Of a stretch of 64,000 nt of DNA, positions 56,391 to 64,000 are shown one piece after another. The stretch spans positions 1,798,001 to 1,862,000 of the forward strand of contig JAHQIY010000016.1 in NCBI GenBank assembly GCA_019054805.1. The letters are read 5' to 3'. The position numbers and the translations under genes are program-made. The notes beneath the pieces were generated by a model, which saw nothing but the letters and a program-made list of their open reading frames with translations, did no database searches and was not told where the DNA came from. This DNA is from Brachionus manjavacas (lineage: Eukaryota > Rotifera > Eurotatoria > Ploima > Brachionidae). Each line of letters opens with the position of its first letter. Position 1 is the first letter of the stretch.

Positions 56391-58517
56391 ATTTACCTCA
56401 ATTAAAATATTAAATCAATTTTATTTTATTAAATTTTTAGAGTTGATTATGAGTAACGATCAAGGATTAAAAAATTTGCTTGTTCTGTACAAGAATCTGG
56501 ACTGATTCTTAACGAAATTCTATAATAATAGGAAAAATATTATTAAATTTTAAAAGCACTTATTTAAATTTGCTAATATTTAGACTTTGTGAATTTTGCA
56601 ACGAAAAAACTTTTTTTGATTAAACAAATTTAGAATTTATTGTTAAAAAAGCACATCTTCGACAAAATTAAAAATTAAATATATTGCCGGGAAAAGAATG
56701 AATTGAAAATAAAAGGATTAAATATTCGATAATCAAGGAAATCAATTTTCCATGAGTCATTGAAGATAATTAATTTCAAATTTGTTTTTTCAAAAGAATA
56801 AAATTTATTTTCCAAAAAAAGGAATCATTTTTTGAGATATCATTAAAATAAAAAGTAAAAATATTTATCATGGATATTTTGTTCAAATAAATTAAAATAA
56901 AAATTTCCTTACGGTTATTTAACAATTTCTTTTGAATTACCACTAATCAATAAATTTTTAGCCGCCAAATTAATAAAAAAAAACAAAGCATGTTCTAGAA
57001 AAATTGAAGGAACCTTGGAGTTCTTTCTGAGGATTTAGGACCTGGGAATACGAGGTATCGTCAATGAATCAGACAAGAAGTCTATTCATATAACATAATA
57101 CACGAATAGTCATAAAATAAAATGTAAATAAATATATAAAGAAAGGAAGAAAATTTGAGAAGAATAGTTAAGTTAACACAATAATAGTTAAGTTTCAGAC
57201 ATATTAAAATTATAAATTAAATTTTAAAGTTAATCTAATTTAATTTATTTATTTTCATTTACTTATTTTTTGAAAAAATATGATTAAATTTTTTAAAACG
57301 ATAAAATAAAAATTTTATATCATTGAATATAAAAATGATTTTGTTTCATAAAGGAACCTTTTGAACGCAAAATAAAAAAAAAGGTATAATCATATGAGTG
57401 GTATTAAAAATTTTAGAGACTTCTCGTAACAAAAGAGTAAAAAATTCTTATATTAATTATGAACTATAGCGAAAAAACTTGCCCACTAAATGACAAAAGT
57501 AAAATGAACGAGTCTTTAAAGGTAATAAATTGACAACAATTGAGTCAAATAATTACCACCCATTTTAAATTTATAATTAAAAGAAATAACAGCTTAATAT
57601 TTTATATTGTAATAAAGAACTTAACGTGTTTCAAGGCATAAGTTTCCATCTGTACTAAAAATCGCTTATTTTATTACAAAAATTGAAAAATATGAAAAAA
57701 TGGATATAGGCGTTAATTGAATAGAATAATGAAACAACTAAAAAAATTGTAAGACAAAAGAAGTGAAGTATTCGAAAGCGAATTTTAAATGTTCATAAAT
57801 TTTTTCTTTCTTTAATTTTTTTAATTATTATTCAAGTTTTTAATTTATAACTTTTCAGATTACTTGTTTCTAGATTCCACGATCATACCACTCAAAGGCT
57901 CAAGTCACGATCAAGTTCAACTAGGAAAACAAAAGGCTAATAAGTAAAACCAAAGTCGATCCAAAATCCTTCACTGATGGACGTCCTTTTTTACGATAAT
58001 TTTTTTCACTTAATAACAATTTTGTTTTAATTTTTCATTTCGCCAATTATTATTATTTTTTCGTAAATATTTTATGAAAAATTTTTTATTAGAAAAAAAT
58101 GCTGCCTTCTCAATATGGCTATACGAATTTAAAGTTAAACAAAAATTTTCCAAAATTTCACAAAAAATATATATGACAATATTAAATTAAGGAAAAATTA
58201 TTCATGAATATTTTAAAGATTTTTTATTGAGGATCAAATTTATGGTCAAAAAAAGAATTTTCCCCCTAAAAACTCAACTGAACAGCAACTCAAAAAAGAC
58301 AATAATAAAAAAATACAAATTAAAAAAACTAATAATTTTAATTATAAAAAGCATTGTAACTAAATTAACTAATTAACATTTTTTTCACCTTAGTTAACTT
58401 AACAATCGGAAAATTTAATTTTTGCTGATTTTTTTGGAATAAATTATACTAAATGTTTATTTTCGAATATTAATACCTGATTACTTTAGAATTGAAAAAA
58501 CAATTTTTTAATTTAAA
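56391..58517. other. Long AT-rich intergenic gap
   Basis: No gene recognised. A short higher-GC patch near 57000-57070 has no tRNA cloverleaf or open frame that I can see. The rest is low-complexity. Confidence 0.5.
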
Positions 58518-59640
58518 ATGAAAAATACAGATAAAATCAATGAAATTGAGAAAAATTTTGATAAATTAAGATCTTTTTATGAAAATAAAAATTCCAAGAT
58601 ATCAGACAAATTTTTGAATAAATCAAAATTAATCGTAAATCAAATCGAATCGGATACCTGGTTTCGGAGAAATTTCTTGAATTTTGTGACTGTATCTTTA
58701 ATAATTCTTGCAACTGTTTTTTATAACTGGGAAAATTTTAAATTCTACATTTTATACGTTTTAAGACTAGTTATACTTCTGGTAATTTAATAAAAAAATT
58801 TTTATCAAAAAATAATAAAAAAATTAATTTTTTTAGGCTTCTTATTTTTATGATTTTACTCGATTTTATCAAAATAATTGCTTGGTGAGCAATCCATACT
58901 TTGTTCCTACAACCCGTTTTGATCCGAAAGTTTGTCGATTTGCATGTGGAAAATCAAATGGAAAAAAAATTCTCAAAACATATGAAACTGAGAAAATAAA
59001 AAAATTATTTGACAAAATAGTTTATGAATCGGATGTCCCAGTAATTGTAAATAATGAAATGAATGATTGGAAACTAAGTAAAATGCAGCTAAAAGACATT
59101 ACTGAGCTTTTCAATAATCCTCAAGATCCAATTTTACAGCAACATATGTGCTACTTTGACCATACGCTCCAAGGAATGTTTGAGACAAAAAATTTAGCTC
59201 TTGAAAAAACTCAACATTTGAGCAATTTTTCGGTCATGTGGGAAAATTGTGGAAAATCGACATCGAAAAAAATTAAAAAACTAATCCAAAGACCTAGTTT
59301 TTTACCAAACAATTTGGAATTGGTTTCCAATTCATGGCTTTTTGTATCAAAAAATAACACGCATGATTCATTAAATATTCCTGTTTCGTTGAGAATTTCT
59401 CTATTTTGTCAAATATCAGGAAAATCAAAGATAAAAATTATTCCGGTTCATGAATGCAAACAGTACTGTCCGTCAAAAAGTATTTTTATCAAACAAGGCC
59501 AAATATGTAATTTAATCTCTTGTTAAAGTTAAAAATTTAATGATTGTTTATTTTTAGTGGTTTACTCTGATTTATGGAATTTAGAATTTAAATCCGTGAT
59601 GCAAGAAGAAAACATGGTTCTTGGACTATTAGCACAATGA
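58518..59640 (+). CDS. C6orf89 (bombesin receptor-activated protein)-like membrane protein
   Basis: Three exons, 58518-58781, 58837-59506 and 59558-59640, give 338 aa. An N-terminal helical segment (DKINEIEKNFDKLRSFY) precedes one transmembrane helix (about 55-75: FVTVSLIILATVFYNW) and possibly a second hydrophobic stretch (FYILYVLRLVILLASYFY). A larger lumenal or extracellular domain follows. Its end, CKQYCPSKSIFIKQGQILVYSDLWNLEF, resembles the cupin-like C-terminus of C6orf89 (CRRHCQSVAMPIEPGDIGYV). The N-terminal layout also fits. C6orf89 is a type II Golgi or membrane protein of poorly known function. Similarity is weak by eye, so a different cupin/JmjC-like family is possible. Confidence 0.55.
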
Positions 59641-59759
59641 TAATAGTTTTTTTTTTCTAGAGATTTTATTAATTTACGAAACAAAAAAAATAAATTTTAA
59701 AAAAAAATCATCAAGTTTTTTCTATCTATAGACAAAAATTAGTAAAAAATTAGCGTTAT

Positions 59760-62700
59760 TTAACAATTATCAAAATTAGCCCAATTTTCCGATTGTTGAT
59801 CAGCGTTGTCTTGATTTGCTGATGGCGCTGACCATGGATCATTTATTTCAAGAGTTTGCTCTTTTTCCACTTTGGTAAAAACCTTGTCAAAATCAGCCCA
59901 ATTTTCAGCTGTAGGTTCATCTACTTTGAGCGGTTCTATTTTAAAAGAAACACTGTCTTTAAATATATCATCATCAATTTTTTGTCTCATTTCCTTGATA
60001 GGCCGACTTTTATTATGATGCCGTCTTTGAAAATTAAAATAAATAATATATAAAAACAAGTTTTAATTACTTATTAGGATTGACATTTTTTTGGTTGTCA
60101 TCCTCTGAATCGGATGAACCATCCGAGGAAGATGAACTGGATGATGATGAAAAATTGGATATTTTTTCAGAATATTTTTTTATGCAAGAAGTAGGCTCGT
60201 CATTAATATTCTTATGCTCAATTTTCATTTTAAAATCTTTTTCGGAAGAAAAAACCGACCAGTTATCTTTACCGCTGCAAAAAAAAATGATAAAATAAAT
60301 TTTATTGATAATATTAATTAGTTTATTTTACTCAAAAGTGGACTCGGTCTGATTTTCGGAAAAACGAATTTCTTTCTTAACCCACATGTCATCTTCCAAA
60401 TTGCTCGTGTCTGGGCATGATGTTCCAAAGTTCATGTTATCTCTTTGCTGACAAACTTGTTCAAACATTTGGGCACTATCATCACTGGAGTCGATGCTAA
60501 ACGAAATAGCTTTAGTTTTATCAAAGCCCCTTATATTATATTGATCATATAAAAAGCCTTTAAATAAGAATTTTAAATTGATTTACCCCGATTGTTTAGC
60601 GCTAAAATTAACTATATGACTTTCGGACAAACTAAAGTCTTGAACACAGTTGATCTTCATTTCTTGATGCATTTCGGAAAATTTCCTATTCATTTTTTCA
60701 TCACTGGGTAACTCGATGAAGTCGCCTGCATCCGACACCGATGCCAAATTAACCAGGAATGGATTATGCACCAAATCTATTGAGTTCAATGTGCTCAATT
60801 TGTTTATTTTATTCTCATTTATTTCGTCCCACGTTTCTACCAAATCTTTTTCGACAACTAAGGAAAAAAAAATTTGAATATTTTTTAAGATAGCTCATTA
60901 TTTAAAATTTTGTTTTTAAATGACTCTAGGTAATTAAACACTTTTCGCTATTATGTTTGCTGAATTAGGTAAAATTTTTCCAAGATCAAGAAATAGCTTT
61001 GGACACAGGACACCAATTTAAAATTTATGGACATTATTAATTATTATATACCATTTGACATTAAATTAATAATTATCGATAAAGGTAATTAAATATTTAC
61101 AATTTTAATTTTGAAATTTTTTAATTTTAGTTATTGACAAAAAAGAGAAGCTAAAATTACAATTATTAATTAAAGTGCCAAAAATGATGTGGAATCAATA
61201 CAATATTTTCAAAACAGATTTTTAACCAAATAAAAGCAAGAGCAAGATATTATCATTCAACAATAAAAAAAGGTGTTTAAAGAAAAATTAGGAAAAATCA
61301 GGAAAAGAAAAGGAAAAAAAAATTTTGCTCTTTTAACAACTCTAGGACTCTCAATTTTGTTTCAACTAGTTATTTTTCTTTATTGGATTTTTAGATGGAT
61401 TATAATAATTAATCAAAAAATTGCAATAATCTGATTTTTAATAAAAGCCATTATTTTAAAATTTAATTTTGAAATTAAATAATTATACTTCCAACCGTTT
61501 AAATTTTGCTCAATTGAAATAATTTTAAGTAGGGTTGTTAAACTTTGTTAATAATTTTAAAAAATATTTACTAATTTTTTTTATGGATATTTCAAAATTA
61601 AAGATTTATATTTGATCCAAAAATGTATTGATATATTTATTCGATTTAGAAAAAAATAAATTTTTAATTTAGATATTTCAAATTGAATTGCTTAATTAAA
61701 ATGTTTACAATTTGATGGAAATAAATAATTTAATTTAAATTATAAAATTTGAAATGTCTAATGTAGAAGATTTTATTCGATTTCTTTGATCATCTTAAAT
61801 AGTGTCTTAAAAAAACTCCAATGACTAATAGACTTTATCTTTTATACTTTTTTTAATTTTATATTTAAAAGATTTATAAAGCTTACATTCAGCAACATGA
61901 TTTGTTTGTGTTAAATCTTTGGTCGGAATTGGATTATCAGAAAAATGAATTGAAATACCTTAAGTCATGACTTGAATTTAAATGATGACTTTGATTTAAA
62001 TTTTAGTAACTTTTTTATTTTAAATAATTAAAAATTTCGTTTATCGTTTAAATGCAACGTTTAACAACCCTAAAATCAAAAGAAACTTCAAAACCCCATT
62101 TTGTAATCAAACTCATGTTTAATTTTTAAAATTAATTTTAAAAAAATCTTAATTTTTTAATAAAAAACAAATTTAGCCTTTTAACTAATTTTTAAAAATA
62201 AACAATAGGTAATAAAATTTATATTTTTTTTGTTCTATAAACAACTTACACTTGTCAAGACAATCTTTGATAAATGCCGAATAATTACTATCAGTTGTTT
62301 GCTTGCGTATAAAATTTGTAATCATAGCCAAATGACCAACATATCCAACTGATTTTGGTTTACTAGTCACTATTCTAAAATTCAATTAAAATCAACTAGT
62401 TTAACTAACAAGAAAAATTATTTTACTTTTTTTCATTTATTTCCTCGACACCATCGAAATATTCAGACCAAAAATGAACTAATTTCAAAAATAAATTACA
62501 ATCTTTAAACAGCTAAAATAATTTTTTTTATTATTTGTGAGAAAAAAAATTAATTCAACAATTTTTACATGATGAACAAAACTTTTGAACTCATTAGTTT
62601 CCAAATCTTCGACTCGAATTTGCTCAATGGGCCTATTTTGATCAGCCATCGACTGTATTCTTTTAAAATCAAACTGAAAACAATTAATTAAAATATCTTT

Positions 62701-64000
62701 AATTTGAACGTGTAAAAAATTGTTCCATTTATACAAAAACATCATTGACAAAATATAGTTCAATAACCCTAATCGAATCAATTCTTGATTTATTTTGTCG
62801 TCAAACAAATTTAACAAACGATTTATTAATTTCAATATAGACAAACGCATTTGACCGACTACAGGTATTTTTGTTCCGTTTGAAAATTTGTAATTCTGGA
62901 GTTTTGGCTTTGAATTCTGTAAAAGATCGCTCAGCTGACTTAGGTATTTGAAGCACGAATTTCTGATTGAATTGATCGAATAGAGACCAATGTCAATGCG
63001 TTCCTTGTCCCTTTTTAGCTTGTCCTCTTCTTGGCTTTGATTCATCTCAATTCTAAATTTAAATTTGAATTTTTAAAAATTCGATAAAGCAAAAATTGTA
63101 AGTCCCTACTCGTTCGACCAAGTGACAGGCTCGAGTAAGGTCATGAAAACATCAATGCCTTGTAGAAGCGAGTTATTTGTCTTGTCAACACTTTCCAAGA
63201 TTATTCTCAAAAATTTGTCCAAAATTTCTTCTCTTAGATTAAAAATTAAATAATTTTATGTTGCAAAAATTTAAGGAAAAAATCTATTTTCATACGATTC
63301 TAATTGCTCTAAAAGAGAATTTTTGTGCAAATACTCAATCGAACTAAGATTAGGATCTTTAAGCTGTGCATTTGAGCCAATGTCACAAACAGACACAAAA
63401 CCATCGTTTGCCACCTCTCTTTGGTTCAATATTTGATCGCGGCTAATTCGTATTAAATCAGAAAACAACTGCGAAGCATTTGAATGCACTTCGTCCGAGT
63501 GTTCAAATGAAAACAAATCAACAAGTCCATTGGCAAGTCCAATATCTTTAAGCCACTGCACCACCTTATGCCGGATCTCAATTGTGTCTACATTAGTCAA
63601 AAATCGCAAGAGAATTTCTGTAATAGCCGATGTGTTTATGTTTTGTAAAAAGTGTTTTAAAAAATTTTCTTTTTTTTGAATAAAACTCAAAAACTAAACG
63701 AAAAAAACTTAATTTAGAAAAAAAGTATTTTTTTTTCGCTGAGAGAATACTTGTTCAGCCTTGCGGCTAATTAGGCAGCCGAAAATTTTTGCAAAGTAGC
63801 TGGCCATTAGTGAATTTACTGTGTCCTTATTGTTATTTGCCAAAAAAGAATACAATTTTTCCAAAATAGCTTCATTTTCTATGAGTGAATCATTTATGGC
63901 TGGAATATCAGAAGTTAATAATTCACATGAAATGGTAGAGTATTTGAATCGTTCTTTTTCGTCAATTTCTTCGGACGGAAGCTCTATGGAATTTTCGATC
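59760..64000 (-). CDS. PPP6R: Serine/threonine phosphatase 6 regulatory subunit (SAPS protein), 5' partial
   Basis: Ten exons on the minus strand, the first running off the window: 64000-63751, 63693-63296, 63232-63110, 63052-62569, 62512-62427, 62374-62250, 60857-60587, 60529-60332, 60274-60071 and 60024-59760, about 800 codons. All joins are GT-AG and in phase. SAPS landmarks are KYSTISCELLTSDIPAINDS, SYFAKIFGCLISRKAEQ, HSNASQLFSDLIRISRDQIL, LYKWNNFLHVQIKDIL and VGYVGHLAMITNFIRKQ. The tail keeps FDKTKAISFSIDSSDDSAQM and ends in acidic and Ser-rich low complexity plus ENWADFDKVF and ENWANFDNC. SAPS proteins bind and direct the PP6 catalytic subunit in mitosis, DNA-damage and NF-kB signalling. 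The intron between exons 6 and 7 of this set is 1.4 kb, far longer than the rest. Confidence 0.93.
60858..62249 (-). other. Large intron of the PP6 regulatory subunit gene
   Basis: 1392 bp between donor GTAAGT (62249) and a CCTTAG acceptor (60858). All other introns of this gene are about 50-70 bp. A possible TIR element (61531-62071) may account for part of the excess. No coding exon or snoRNA boxes were recognised inside. Confidence 0.6.
61531..62071. repeat. Possible MITE with short inverted ends inside the PPP6R intron
   Basis: AGGGTTGTTAAAC at 61531-61543 is the exact inverse of 62059-62071. Only 13 bp match and no target-site duplication is evident, so this may be chance in AT-rich DNA. 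The 541-bp interior has no open frame of note. Confidence 0.35.

Noticed and set aside
57000..57075. Local GC-rich patch considered as a tRNA or small RNA gene
   Set aside because: No cloverleaf, box A/B spacing or terminator run was found.

Overview
This window is AT-rich animal nuclear DNA. Coding exons have clearly higher GC than the gaps. Most genes are split by 45-70 bp GT-AG introns, and the products are standard metazoan proteins: annexin, dynactin p25, ERp57, COX5A, MIX23, PHM, NudC, glutamine synthetase, PCNA, RPL38, FKBP6 and PP6 regulatory subunit. The AT content, tiny introns, decayed MULE, SWIM and LINE elements, and acceptor-like AGs just before many ATGs suggest a small protostome. 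A monogonont rotifer (Brachionus-like) is my best guess, from general resemblance only.

Layout: 1-2 kb holds a decayed SAP-SAP-SWIM reading frame and a LINE 3' fragment. 2.1-6.2 kb has annexin, a BEN-domain protein and DCTN5, all on the minus strand. 6.2-8.8 kb is a gap with a perfect 43-bp inverted repeat. 8.8-11 kb has an acyltransferase-3 protein tail to tail with a NIDO-domain membrane protein. 13.6-15.2 kb is ERp57. 18.8-19.7 kb is a two-Ig, probably GPI-anchored protein. 23-24.2 kb is a fucosyltransferase-like protein. 24.7-26.6 kb is an ANKUB1 orthologue. 28.3-30.9 kb is a SUEL-lectin membrane receptor carrying a Tc1/mariner-type MITE in intron 1. 33.2-35 kb is COX5A followed by MIX23, whose intron 1 carries an 8-bp-TSD MITE. 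Then come a claudin-like protein (35.2-35.9), a monofunctional PHM (37.5-38.9), NudC (39.9-40.8), glutamine synthetase (41.2-42.3), PCNA (43.1-43.9) and a TEX36-like protein (46.1-46.7).

46.9-48.2 kb is the most interesting part. A four-exon RPL38 gene, with exons too short for a simple ORF scan, hosts box C/D snoRNA candidates in introns 2 and 3. Further copies of the same two families lie just downstream of its stop codon. RPL38 is head to head with FKBP6/shutdown (48.7-50.2). 50.7-52.9 kb encodes an unusual secreted GH19 chitinase-like plus von Willebrand A protein. 53.2-56.4 kb is a 5'-truncated LINE abutting a degenerate FLYWCH-MULE transposon with terminal inverted repeats. 58.5-59.6 kb is a C6orf89-like membrane protein. 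59.8-64 kb holds the last ten exons of a PP6 regulatory subunit (SAPS) gene that runs off the window.

The genes are mostly independent housekeeping or cell-surface loci, not a cluster with one function. Exon joins were made by hand: GT-AG borders, reading phase and recognisable family sequence agree at every join listed. Homology calls rest on memory of the families, not on a search.
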